Assembly: GCF_006715865.1 (NCBI RefSeq)
Contig: NZ_VFOA01000001.1
Coordinates: forward strand, 1,922,001 to 1,986,000
Length of the DNA: 64,000 nucleotides
Reading direction: 5' to 3'
DNA from: Cellulomonas sp. SLBN-39
Lineage (GTDB): Bacteria > Actinomycetota > Actinomycetes > Actinomycetales > Cellulomonadaceae
The notes beneath the pieces were generated by a model. It saw only the letters and a list, made by a program, of their open reading frames with translations, was not told the DNA's origin and searched no databases. Positions 9,261 to 17,000 of this stretch are shown here, one piece after another; the stretch's first letter is position 1; the number at the start of each line of letters is the position of its first letter. A program made the position numbers and the translations under genes.

Positions 9261-9713
9261 GTGAAGTACGTGCAGCTGAAGGGCGACGACGGGGGCGTGA
9301 TGCTCGATGCCCGCCGGTACCTGGAGGTTCTGCCGGAGATGGTGGACCGGTTGCCCGAAGGAGCGCGTCGGTTCGCCACCGATCCGGACCGCTACGACTT
9401 CTACAGCACGAGGTGCGTCAAGGACCTCGTGCTGGACCGGCAGGTCTTCGACGTGGACTCGGAGACGTGCGTGCTCGTGTTCACGCCCAACCTGCACAAG
9501 CACGACGAGGGGCTCACCGTGACCTACGTCGACGTCAGGTCGATCGAGGTGCAGATGGAGCCACCGTCGGGGTTCGACCCGATGCGCTTCCATGTGCTCC
9601 TCGACGAGATCCTGCCGACGGAGGGCGGTGTTCGACACGAGTACGGGCTGCGACGCGGGACCGTGGTGATCCGTGCTGCTGATCTCGAGGCGCGGTGGGG
9701 AACGGTTGAGTAG
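9261..9713 (+). CDS. Unrecognised protein, 150 aa, immunity-like
   Basis: A cytoplasmic alpha/beta protein. Segments such as YVQLKGDDGGVMLDARRYLE, VKDLVLDRQVFDVDS and RGTVVIRAADLEARWGTVE give alternating strand and helix. There is no signal peptide. The GTG at 9261 is the most economical start, because upstream in-frame sequence overlaps the previous gene's frame and reads as low-complexity. I cannot assign a family. Size and position fit the orphan-immunity set. Confidence 0.55.
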   Translation: MKYVQLKGDDGGVMLDARRYLEVLPEMVDRLPEGARRFATDPDRYDFYSTRCVKDLVLDRQVFDVDSETCVLVFTPNLHKHDEGLTVTYVDVRSIEVQMEPPSGFDPMRFHVLLDEILPTEGGVRHEYGLRRGTVVIRAADLEARWGTVE

Positions 9714-9797
9714 CGCGATCGCGGACTCGCTCCGTCGAGCAGCGCGAAGGAGCAGGCTGCTGGCGACTAGCCTCGTGGCTCTGACCTGCGGCGTTCA

Positions 9798-9815
9798 CCC
9801 GTTCGTGTGAACGGG
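9798..9815. terminator. Short hairpin, possible terminator
   Basis: CCCGTTC, four-base loop GTGT, GAACGGG forms a perfect 7-bp stem about 85 bases after the stop of the upstream gene. An alternative overlapping fold (CGTTCAC with GTGAACG) is also possible. There is no T-run. It may end transcription of the small-gene array before the secreted protein at 9946. Confidence 0.4.
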
Positions 9816-9945
9816 GTCAAAGGGCACGCACAGGGGAGGGGTGCTTCCCTAGGGTCCTCCTGCCGCCACCTGCTCGGGTGACGGCGTCCGTCCGGCGCGG
9901 CGGGGCCGTGCGCGGCCTGCGGGCTGTCGAAGCGAGGGGGAGACC

Positions 9946-11379
9946 GTGCGACGGTCCTGGTGGGGGCGCGGCGTGGTCGTCGCCGCCCTGGTGTCACTGC
10001 TGACGGCGGGGGTGACGGCGCCGGCGGCCGTCGCGACCGAGAGGCCGGTGTCCGGTGTCGCGGTCACCGCGACACCGAACCGGCCACCGAGTCGCCCGAC
10101 GGAGGTGCGCTTCACGACGCCCAGCGAGGCGGTGTGCGTGACCGGCGCGGACCGACCGCTCATGCGCAGGCCGGACGTCGGGCTTTCCGCCGTGCTGTCT
10201 GACCCGGAGGGTGGCAACGTCGCCGCGGTCGTCGAGGTGCGCCGGCTCTACCGGCCGAACACGCTGGTCTGGCAGGGCGGGACCGTCCCGCAGGCCAGCG
10301 GGCGGAGCCAGTCCGTGACGGTGGACGGCCTGCCGGTGGGCTCGTACCGGCTGCGTATCGCGGGGCGTGACAGGGCGGGCCACGTCGGCCCGTCCGTGAC
10401 GTGCGACTTCTCGGTGATCGAGGCCCGTCTGGCGGCGCCCACCATCACGCCAGTGGCGGGGTACCCCGGCCTGTACCCGGACGGTGGGTACGTCTCCACC
10501 CCGGGCCTGCCCGGCGCCTTCCGTCTCAGCGACGGCGGCGCCGACGCCGTCGAGTACCAGTACTCGTGGGGTGACGACACGTTCGGGCAGAGCGTGCCCG
10601 CGTCGGACCCGGTGGCCTTCTACACGCCGCAGACCTCGGGCCCGCACACGCTGATGGTGCGTGCCGTCGCGGCGGACGGCGCCACCAGCACGACGACCAC
10701 GCACTCGTTCTCCGTGGGCAACGGGCGTACGCGCTACGTCTTCGACGACCTCGTGAGCCCCACCCTGCCGACCGGTGGCGGGCCGGGCATGACGGTCTCC
10801 CCGACGGTCACGTGGGTGCCCGGCCCTCTCGCGGAGATCGGCGCGTACGAGGAGGACCGCGCGCTGCGGTTCGACGAGCCCGACGACCGTGCGCAGACCT
10901 CCGAGGCCCCGTTGACGGACGTCGACTCGTTCGCCGTCACCGCGACCCTGCGCGCGGCGGCCGATGCTCCCGTGGAGGCGTCGGCGGTCACCCTCGACGG
11001 TGCGACGGGCGGCGCGTCGCTCGGCTACCGGGCCTGCGCCGACGGTGTCGGATCGTGCTGGTCCTTCGAGACGACCGGCCCCGACGCGACCCTCGTGCTG
11101 ACGGCGCGCAAGGTCGTCACGGGCAGGTGGATCCACGTGTTCGGGCTCTACGACGCCGACGACGGCGTGGCCGAGGTGCTGTCGTGCACCGTCGACGACG
11201 TGACGCCTCGCCCGGGCGCGCAGGCGGCCGTCGGCACGGTCTCCGTCGAGGGCGCGACCGCACTGGTCGGCTCCGGCGTCGCGGGCCGCTGGCACGGTGA
11301 CGTCGCGGACGTGACGTTCGCACCGGGTCGCCCGACGAGCGGCGACATGACCCGGGCCTGCTCCGGCATCATCAGCTGA
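9946..11379 (+). CDS. Secreted Ig-like/LamG-type protein, RHS-associated
   Basis: A 477-residue exported protein. The start MRRSWWGRGVVVAALVSLL, continuing to an AVA|TE-type signal peptidase site near residue 31, is a clear Sec signal peptide. Residues ~40-165 form an Ig-like module (VGLSAVLSDPEGGNVAAVVE), ~166-260 a second beta-rich module, and ~265-470 a concanavalin/LamG-like lectin fold (AEIGAYEEDRALRFD, GRWIHVFGLYDADDGVAEV). In actinobacteria this combination is usually the N-terminal half of large DNRLRE/RHS proteins, so the gene may be a stand-alone display protein or the front part of a former RHS gene. The ribosome binding site GAGGGGGAG precedes the GTG start. Confidence 0.7.
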   Translation: MRRSWWGRGVVVAALVSLLTAGVTAPAAVATERPVSGVAVTATPNRPPSRPTEVRFTTPSEAVCVTGADRPLMRRPDVGLSAVLSDPEGGNVAAVVEVRRLYRPNTLVWQGGTVPQASGRSQSVTVDGLPVGSYRLRIAGRDRAGHVGPSVTCDFSVIEARLAAPTITPVAGYPGLYPDGGYVSTPGLPGAFRLSDGGADAVEYQYSWGDDTFGQSVPASDPVAFYTPQTSGPHTLMVRAVAADGATSTTTTHSFSVGNGRTRYVFDDLVSPTLPTGGGPGMTVSPTVTWVPGPLAEIGAYEEDRALRFDEPDDRAQTSEAPLTDVDSFAVTATLRAAADAPVEASAVTLDGATGGASLGYRACADGVGSCWSFETTGPDATLVLTARKVVTGRWIHVFGLYDADDGVAEVLSCTVDDVTPRPGAQAAVGTVSVEGATALVGSGVAGRWHGDVADVTFAPGRPTSGDMTRACSGIIS

Positions 11380-11404
11380 CCCGGCGCCTGCCGAGCGCGC
11401 CGAT

Positions 11405-11428
11405 GGCCCGTCCCAGGAGGGGCGGGCC
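11405..11428 (+). terminator. Terminator hairpin after secreted protein
   Basis: Left arm GGCCCGTCCC, loop AGGA, right arm GGGGCGGGCC. It makes a 10-bp stem (one G-U pair in RNA) 26 bases after the stop of the secreted protein gene. Confidence 0.6.
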
Positions 11429-11519
11429 GTCGGGGTCGAGAGGCCGTGAAGGAGTTGGCTGCGTCCGTGACCGACCTACCCGCGCCGAGGAACCACGGGG
11501 CCTCCCGGGGTGAGTTCCG

Positions 11520-11892
11520 TTGATCGAGTCGGCAGCTGAGTTCGTCCGCCTCCGCACGAGCGAGGACCCCGTGAACTACCAGCGGGCGGCTCGCGAGGAG
11601 GCGCCGCTGGAGTTGTGGCTTGCGGTCATCGAGGACCACCCCGAGATGAGGCAGTGGGTGGCTCACAACAAGACGGTCCCGGCCGTGGTGCTGGAGAGGC
11701 TCGCCGGTGACAGCGACCCCACGGTCAGGTGGACGGTGGCGATCAGACGCAGTGCGCCGGCACACGTCCCGGGTATGCGCGCACGACGAGTCGGCCTTCA
11801 GTGCGGAGCAGGATGCCGAGGCGATGGAGGCCCTGTTCGGCCTGCTTGAGGCGTTCTATGGCGAGCAGTCGGCTGGGTCGACCCCGCCCTGA
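11520..11892 (+). pseudogene. Frameshifted variant-leucine/HEAT-like repeat protein
   Basis: The first ~85 codons encode EFVRLRTSEDPVNYQRAA, WLAVIEDHPEMRQWVAHNKT and VVLERLAGDSDPTVRWTVA. This is a repeat protein of a type I know as about 110-200 residues with regularly spaced HNKT and DPxVR repeat motifs. Near 11775 the repeat continues only in the +1 frame (AHDESAFSAEQDAEAMEALF), while the original frame turns into Arg/Gly-rich translation and stops at 11849. The +1 frame stops at 11892. A one-base indel therefore appears to split the gene, unless programmed slippage or a sequencing error is involved. No slippery run is seen. Confidence 0.6.
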
Positions 11893-11970
11893 CGGGTGAG
11901 GACTCACGACGGGCCTGTGCCTCGCTGATGCAGCAACGCTCGTCGAGTCCGATCTGATCGGAGGACCATG

Positions 11971-12510
11971 ATGTGGGAGTTGGACTACCTCACTGGGGTC
12001 GGCGCGCTGCGGGAGGACGTGGCCGCCATGGTCGGGGAGTTGCTCTCGACGGACGATCCTGACCGGGCGGCGTGCCTGATGGGGTTGATCGAGGCTGCTG
12101 TCGTGCCGGTGAGCGGCGGGCTGGCGGACGACACCCCCGCGGTCGTGGCGGCTGTCGTGGCGGGGTTGCCTCGTACGGGCGCCGCGAGCAGGCCGGAGGC
12201 GTTGCTCCTTCTCTCTCAGATCGTCGGATCGATCGAGGCGAGCGGCAGCCAGCCTGCCGCTGAGGCCGGGCGCCTGGTCGAAGGGGCGCTTCCGATGATC
12301 GGCGCCCTGATCGAGACCGGCACGGAGGCCGAGATCGCCCAGGGCGTCGATCTGATATCGATGGCTTCGACGCTGAGCCGGCCAGCCGCAGAGCGGGCTG
12401 TCTTCTACCTCTCGCGCATCGCGGCAACCGCTGACGGGCAGATCAAGGCGAGCGCGGAGAGGGAGATCGACGAGGTGAGGAGGGGCCTTGCTGGTGGACA
12501 CGCTGACTGA
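11971..12510 (+). CDS. Helical HEAT-like protein, unrecognised
   Basis: A 179-residue soluble, almost wholly helical protein built of repeated Ala/Leu-rich helices (for example EALLLLSQIVGSIEAS and AAERAVFYLSRIAATADG), consistent with HEAT-type solenoid repeats that bind protein partners. Two ATGs occur, at 11968 and 11971. GGAGGA at 11960-11965 sits five bases before the second, which is why 11971 is preferred. It directly follows the frameshifted repeat gene and may belong to the same immunity cassette. No family was recognised. Confidence 0.6.
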   Translation: MWELDYLTGVGALREDVAAMVGELLSTDDPDRAACLMGLIEAAVVPVSGGLADDTPAVVAAVVAGLPRTGAASRPEALLLLSQIVGSIEASGSQPAAEAGRLVEGALPMIGALIETGTEAEIAQGVDLISMASTLSRPAAERAVFYLSRIAATADGQIKASAEREIDEVRRGLAGGHAD

Positions 12511-12651
12511 TCCGTCGACGACCCGCGGGGCGTGGGTGGGGTCGAGTCCTGGCTCCGCACTCCGGCGTACGGGGCGTCCGTCTTCCCAGCGGTCGCGGTG
12601 CAAGACTCTCGCTCGCGGGCGTATCCAGGTGCTCTGCGATCAGGAGGTGCG

Positions 12652-12903
12652 GTGAAAGCAGTTTCTTTGCCCCCGTTCGAGGTGACGGTTCAGGCTGTCG
12701 AAGGTGTGGGTGTCGACGGTGTGGACGAGGTCTCGCTGGAGTTCAAGGTCGTCGGTGGTGCGGGTCCGTCGCTATGGTTCGCGATATTCAAGACCGAGGG
12801 GGCGTCCACGAGTGAGGCGTGTCTGGAGGTGGACCCTCAATCAGGGCCCATCCCGCTGCCGGTCGTCGCATGGGCGGTGAGCTATGCGGAGAGCCATCTG
12901 TAG
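12652..12903 (+). CDS. Small unrecognised protein, 83 aa
   Basis: An 83-residue protein beginning VKAVSLPPFEVTVQ, predicted mainly beta (VDEVSLEFKVVGGAGPSLWF). The start is well supported: AGGAGG at 12642-12647 lies four bases before the GTG. Its stop TAG overlaps the GTG start of the next gene by one base, so the two are probably co-translated. Function is unknown; it belongs to the immunity-like array. Confidence 0.6.
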   Translation: MKAVSLPPFEVTVQAVEGVGVDGVDEVSLEFKVVGGAGPSLWFAIFKTEGASTSEACLEVDPQSGPIPLPVVAWAVSYAESHL

Positions 12904-13421
12904 TGCTTCTTCACCAGCCTCTGGTTCTCCCGCGCCGGCTGGTGGCCACGAACTCATTCTTGAGAGTGGTCGGACCCGACGACCGCATCGTTCGCGGGCC
13001 GCTTCTCCCTGTGCCCGATGAACGAGCGCTCGTCGCTGCTACCTCGCTCGAGACCGGTCGGTTCATCTCTGCCGAGCTGTCGGTCGACCGAGACGACCTG
13101 GTCGCCCTGATCGATCGACTCTCCATGATCGAGCAGGCGTACGTCGAGGTTCGACTGGCCAACGACGAGTTCCCGGCCCTGCTGGTCGGCTTCCGGAGGG
13201 GGATCGCCGTCGTGCAGTGCATGTCGGGACCGGATTCGATGGCCCTTCTTGCGGGGGATGGTTCGTCGGCCGCTTCGGAGGTGGTCGATGTGCTGATCAT
13301 GGACGAGCTCGCGACCTTCACGGGAGAGTACGTCCGAGGTTCCGCGCGGGCACGGGACGTGGTCGTGAAGTTCGTGGACGGTGCAGATCTGTGGTCTCTC
13401 GGAGAGTGGCATGACCTCTGA
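12903..13421 (+). CDS. Possible Imm1-like immunity protein
   Basis: A 172-residue soluble protein. The central part LSVDRDDLVALIDRLSMIEQ, then AYVEVRLANDEFPALLVGFR, and the C-terminus FTGEYVRGSARARDVVVKF resemble Imm1-type immunity proteins (acidic helix, beta strands, then a terminal strand-helix unit). The match is weak and from memory. The GTG start overlaps the upstream TAG (TAGTG), giving translational coupling to the 83-residue protein. An alternative start inside the first 25 codons cannot be excluded. Confidence 0.5.
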   Translation: MLLHQPLVLPRRLVATNSFLRVVGPDDRIVRGPLLPVPDERALVAATSLETGRFISAELSVDRDDLVALIDRLSMIEQAYVEVRLANDEFPALLVGFRRGIAVVQCMSGPDSMALLAGDGSSAASEVVDVLIMDELATFTGEYVRGSARARDVVVKFVDGADLWSLGEWHDL

Positions 13422-13502
13422 GCGTGTCCTCACCGACGTGGGAATGACGACGCGCGCCGCGGGAACCACTCGTTGCTGGCGATCGACTGCTCTGGAGGCC
13501 GG

Positions 13503-13847
13503 ATGAGTGCCGAGACCGTGACCGCGGTCGGTGCTCTGGTCTACGCGAACCGCGAGCTGCTGCCCATCCTCGACGAGCACCTGGTCGACTACGAGGGGGA
13601 GGTCTTGCCGACCATCCTGCTCGACGACATCGTCCGCTGGCTGGTGGCGCACCGCGCGTCGCACGAGGACCTGTGCCGGTCCGTCTTCTCGTGGTTGGAG
13701 TCGGCGCTCTGCGACGGCTCGAAGGTCGTGCGGGGGCTCATCACGGTCAGCGGTGTCGTCATGATCCCTGCACCCGGTCAGCCGGGTGCGGAGGTGCGCG
13801 ATCTCCTCGGGCCCGGACTCCGCGAGGTGGACCCGTGGTCCACGTGA
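13503..13847 (+). CDS. DUF7674-like protein
   Basis: A 114-residue helical protein. LPILDEHLVDYEGEVLPTIL followed by DDIVRWLV and PGQPGAEVRDLLGPGLREV gives the pattern I associate with the DUF7674 family (DEHLxDxxGExLPHLL...DxxRW...LGPxLR), often found among immunity genes. GGAGG at 13494-13498 lies four bases before the ATG and fixes the start. This is the last gene of the plus-strand array; a shared terminator follows. Confidence 0.6.
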   Translation: MSAETVTAVGALVYANRELLPILDEHLVDYEGEVLPTILLDDIVRWLVAHRASHEDLCRSVFSWLESALCDGSKVVRGLITVSGVVMIPAPGQPGAEVRDLLGPGLREVDPWST

Positions 13848-13914
13848 GCGCGTCGTCCGAACGACTTCTGCCTCCGTGCCACGGAGGTTCCGGGCACGGA
13901 CCTGCGGTGGGCGC

Positions 13915-13951
13915 ACCGACAGCCCGCCCCGGGCGAGGGCGGGCCGTCGGT
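13915..13951. terminator. Bidirectional terminator between convergent genes
   Basis: Outer arms ACCGAC and GTCGGT and inner arms GCCCGCCC and GGGCGGGC, separated by a single A/C mismatch, surround a seven-base loop. It lies between the convergent DUF7674-like gene (stop 13847) and aztD (stop 13959) and can serve both strands. Confidence 0.7.
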
Positions 13952-13958
13952 GTCGGGG

Positions 13959-15230
13959 TCAGTGGGTGTGGCGGCCCGCTGCCGAGGTGATCTCGTTGGG
14001 CGTGACGTCGAGGGTGGTCTCCTTCCAGACCTCGCCGCTCTCGACATCGACGGCCAGGACGCGGTCGGTGGCCGGGTCGGTGACGTAGGCGGTGCCGTCG
14101 AGCACGTGGATCGCCGGGCGCGGCTGCTGCCACTCGTCGGGCTCGGTCCACTCGTCGATCACGGGGATGGAGCGGACGAGCTCGGCGGTGTCGGGGTCGA
14201 TCACGTGGATCTGCCCGTCGGTGCCGAGCACGAGGGCCTCGCCGTCGGCGCCGCGCGCGAGGGAGCGGAACGTGTAGGACGCCGGCAGGTCGACGAGCGT
14301 CAGCTCACCGGTCGCGGTGTCGGTCAGGGACACCCGGGTGGGGCGCTCGAGGTCGGCGTCCGGGTCGGACTTGTAGTCGCCGAGCACGACCGTGGACTCC
14401 TCGGAGCCCGACTGGTTGCCGATGCGGCCGTAGTCGGTGGGGGCGTCGACCTTGGTGACGGTGTCGCCGTCGATGACGACGATGCCGTCCTGGCAGCCGA
14501 CGGTGACGACCTCGTCGGCGGCGACGGTCTCGCCGTGCACGCCGGGGCACTGGTCGGTCGCGGCGACCTCGGTGTCGTCGGCGTCGAGCAGGCGCACGCC
14601 GGTGCGCTCCTCCTCGGTGCCGTCGGTGACGACGAGGTGGTCGTCCTCGCGCAGCACCGCGACGCCGTGGTGCGCGGCGGGGGTCGTGTAGGTGCGCACG
14701 GCCGCGTCGGGGCCGTCGGCGAGCTGGTGCGGGTCGAGGACGGTGACCTCGCCCGTGCCGTCGTCGAAGAGGACGGTGCGGTCGCCGTGGACGACGACGT
14801 GCCCCGGCGTCTCGGCCGGGAACGTCACGTTGGTCGGCGTGGGGTCGGCGGTCCAGTAGTGGTCGTGGTCGCCGTGCTCCTCGGCCCAGGTGCCGGCGTC
14901 GAGCAGGTGGAAGCCGCCCTCGGCGGAGACCATGACGTGCCGGCCGTCGCCGGCGGGGTTGACGCGCAGGAACCCGGGCTCCTCGATCGTGGAGACGGTC
15001 TCGAGGGTGGTGGCGTCGAGGACGACGAGGCCGCCGTCGTAGGTGAGCACGAGGCGCGGGGTGTACGTCGCGGCCTCGGTGCGGGCGCCGGCGGTGGCCT
15101 CGTCGGTGGCTGCCGCGGTGGCGGCGGGCTCGGCGGTGCCGGCGCAGGCGGTGAGCAGCGCGAGCGGCAGGGCCAGTGCGCCCAGGCGGGCGGCAGTGCG
15201 GCGGGGTCGGGCGGTGCGGTGCTGGGTCAT
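13959..15230 (-). CDS. aztD: Zinc metallochaperone AztD lipoprotein
   Basis: Extracytoplasmic zinc chaperone that hands Zn to an AztABC-type ABC importer. The protein (423 residues) starts at the ATG at 15230; an upstream extension is not protein-like. A lipobox-type signal is present (ALALPLALLTACAGT, lipidated Cys near residue 29). The rest is a WD-like beta-propeller beginning LVLTYDGGLVVLDATTLETV. A histidine/acid-rich loop, AEEHGDHDHYW, is the likely zinc site, and further His clusters follow (PGHVVVHGD, AAHHG). AztD is normally beside aztABC; no such genes are next to it here, so it may serve a transporter encoded elsewhere. The dyad at 15305-15339 could be its Zur operator. Confidence 0.75.
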   Translation of the reverse strand: MTQHRTARPRRTAARLGALALPLALLTACAGTAEPAATAAATDEATAGARTEAATYTPRLVLTYDGGLVVLDATTLETVSTIEEPGFLRVNPAGDGRHVMVSAEGGFHLLDAGTWAEEHGDHDHYWTADPTPTNVTFPAETPGHVVVHGDRTVLFDDGTGEVTVLDPHQLADGPDAAVRTYTTPAAHHGVAVLREDDHLVVTDGTEEERTGVRLLDADDTEVAATDQCPGVHGETVAADEVVTVGCQDGIVVIDGDTVTKVDAPTDYGRIGNQSGSEESTVVLGDYKSDPDADLERPTRVSLTDTATGELTLVDLPASYTFRSLARGADGEALVLGTDGQIHVIDPDTAELVRSIPVIDEWTEPDEWQQPRPAIHVLDGTAYVTDPATDRVLAVDVESGEVWKETTLDVTPNEITSAAGRHTH

Positions 15231-15304
15231 CGGGGTGTCGGGCGCCGCGGGTGCGGTGCCGGCTCCTCTCCGGTCGGTCGTGCGCGGCGGGTGCCGCACC
15301 CGCA

Positions 15305-15339
15305 CGCTAACAGATGACGAGAGCCGTTCTCATTTAGCG
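15305..15339 (-). promoter_or_regulatory. Imperfect dyad upstream of aztD, candidate Zur site
   Basis: Outer arms CGCTAA and TTAGCG enclose ATGA and TCAT half-sites separated by 12 bases, in an otherwise AT-poor region about 75 bases upstream of the aztD start. The centre is GAGAGCCGTTCTC. Zur boxes of actinobacteria have TGA...TCA ends around an A/T-rich core, so the match is only partial, but a zinc-repressed promoter is expected here. Confidence 0.4.
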
Positions 15340-15357
15340 ACTCCCGGCACGGACGGC

Positions 15358-15391
15358 GACGCCCGCCCCGCGAGGTCGCGGGACGGGCGTC
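15358..15391 (-). terminator. Terminator of the metNIQ operon
   Basis: GACGCCCG plus CCCGCG pairs with CGCGGG plus CGGGCGTC around one C/A mismatch and a tight loop. It begins 19 bases past the metQ stop on the minus strand. Confidence 0.65.
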
Positions 15392-15409
15392 GGAGGGCCG
15401 GCGGACCGG

Positions 15410-16246
15410 TCAGAAGGCGGGCAGCACCTCGCCGTCGGGCCAGCGCTCCTCGATGAAGGACCGCACCTCGTCCGAGCGCAGCAGCTCGTCGAGCGCCACG
15501 AGCGCCGGCTCGTCGACGTCCTCGGCGCGGACCGCGAGGAAGTTCGCGTACGGGTTGTCCTCGCCGGACTCCAGCAGGATCGAGTCCGTCGCGGGGTTGA
15601 GCCCGGCCTCCAGCGCGTAGTTGCCGTTGATGATCGCCGCGTCCACGTCCGGCAGCGACACCACGAGCTGCTCGGGCGCGGTCTCGACGAGCTCGAGGTC
15701 CTTCGGGTTGTCCTCGACGTCGAGCAGTGTCGGGTCGCCCTCGGTCTCCGCGAGCGTGATCAGCCCGGCCTCGACCAGCAGGTCCAGCGCCCGCGCCTGG
15801 TTGCCGGGGTCGTTGGTGATCCCGATCGTGCCGCCGTCGGGGATGTCCTCGATCGCGTCGACGGAGTCGGAGTACACCCCGTACGGCTCGATGTGCACGC
15901 CCGCGTAGTGGTCGAACTCGAAGCCGTTCTCCGCCACCTGCGCCTCGAAGTACGGCAGGTGCTGGAAGTAGTTCGCGTCGAGCTCGCCCTCGGCCAGGGC
16001 CGTGTTCGGCAGCACGTAGTCGGTGAACTCGCGGATCTCGAGCTCCAGGCCGGCGTCCGCGGCCAGCTCGTCCTGCACGAACTGCAGGATCTCGGCGTGC
16101 GGCACGGGGCTGGCGCCCACGACGAGCGTGGTGACGCCGTCGGCGTCCGCCGTGGGGCCTGCGGTGCCGCCGGAGCCGCCCGCGCAGCCCGTCATCACCA
16201 GGGCCGCTGCGGACAGGACGGCTGCGGTGCGGACGGTGCGGTTCAT
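15410..16246 (-). CDS. metQ: Methionine ABC transporter substrate-binding lipoprotein
   Basis: Surface lipoprotein (278 residues) that binds methionine (often D- and L-forms) and delivers it to MetNI. The N-terminus MNRTVRTAAVLSAAALVMTG followed by CAGG is a lipoprotein signal. The NlpA-family body is visible: TTLVVGASPVPHAEILQFVQ, then YVLPNTALAEGELDANYFQH (the family motif is N-x-AL-x-x-G-x-x-DANxFQH), and near the end EVRSFIEERWPDGEVLPAF. The ATG at 16246 has GAGAGGAA upstream; a longer start seven codons earlier is unlikely. Third gene of metN-metI-metQ, 73 bases after metI. Confidence 0.93.
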   Translation of the reverse strand: MNRTVRTAAVLSAAALVMTGCAGGSGGTAGPTADADGVTTLVVGASPVPHAEILQFVQDELAADAGLELEIREFTDYVLPNTALAEGELDANYFQHLPYFEAQVAENGFEFDHYAGVHIEPYGVYSDSVDAIEDIPDGGTIGITNDPGNQARALDLLVEAGLITLAETEGDPTLLDVEDNPKDLELVETAPEQLVVSLPDVDAAIINGNYALEAGLNPATDSILLESGEDNPYANFLAVRAEDVDEPALVALDELLRSDEVRSFIEERWPDGEVLPAF

Positions 16247-16319
16247 CGGGTGTTCCTCTCGGTGCACGCCCCCCGTGCGGGGGCGGGGACTGGCAGGCCG
16301 CGGTCGCGGCCGGGCGCGC

Positions 16320-17000
16320 TCACCGGTGGTCCAGGCGGCGCGCGACGGCGTCCCCGACGACCTGGACCACGGTGACCAGGACGACGATGACGACGATGGA
16401 CGTGTAGAGCACCACGGGGTCGAACCGCTGGTACCCGTAGGTGATCGCCAGGAAGCCGAGCCCCCCGGCGCCGATGGCCCCGACCATCGCGGAGAAGCCG
16501 ATCAGGGTGATCACGGTGACGGTGGTCGCCGACACCAGGGCCGGCAGCGCCTCGCGCACCAGCACCTGGACCTGGATCGTGAACCGCGTCGACCCCATGA
16601 CCCGCGCGGCCTCGACCTTGCCCGGGGCCACGTCACGCACGGCGGTCTCGACCAGCCGTGCGAAGAACGGGATCGTGCCGACGCTCAGCGGCACGACGGC
16701 GGCCTCCCACCCGAGCGACGTGCCCACCAGCGCCCGCGTCAGGGGGATCAGCGCCAGCGCGAGGATGATGAACGGCAGCGAGCGCAGCACGTTGACGACC
16801 GCGCCGAGCACCGCCGCGACCGGGCGGCTCGGCGTCAGCCCGTCGGCGGCGAGCGAGCGCAGCAGCAGGCCCAGGGGCAGGCCGAGCAGGACGGTGATCA
16901 GCGCCGACAGCCCGACCATCTGCAGGGTCTCGAGCGTCGCCTCCGGCAGCTTCTCGAGGATGACGCGGTTCGTCGTCAGCTCGGTCCACAGGTCGCCCAT
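16320..17000 (-). CDS. metI: Methionine ABC transporter permease
   Basis: Inner-membrane permease of 226 residues, the usual MetI length, with five or six membrane helices. The first is LETLQMVGLSALITVLLG, then NVLRSLPFIILALALIPLT, and the last is VVLYTSIVVIVVLVTVVQVV. The EAA-type loop that contacts the MetN ATPase is at EAARVMGSTRF. The start ATG overlaps the metN stop by one base (TGATG), so translation is coupled. Confidence 0.95.
   Translation of the reverse strand: MGDLWTELTTNRVILEKLPEATLETLQMVGLSALITVLLGLPLGLLLRSLAADGLTPSRPVAAVLGAVVNVLRSLPFIILALALIPLTRALVGTSLGWEAAVVPLSVGTIPFFARLVETAVRDVAPGKVEAARVMGSTRFTIQVQVLVREALPALVSATTVTVITLIGFSAMVGAIGAGGLGFLAITYGYQRFDPVVLYTSIVVIVVLVTVVQVVGDAVARRLDHR

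Noticed and set aside
13950..15317. Long plus-strand open frame opposite aztD
   Set aside because: It is a high-G+C shadow of the minus-strand gene: Val/Gly/Asp/Arg composition, no domain, no binding site.
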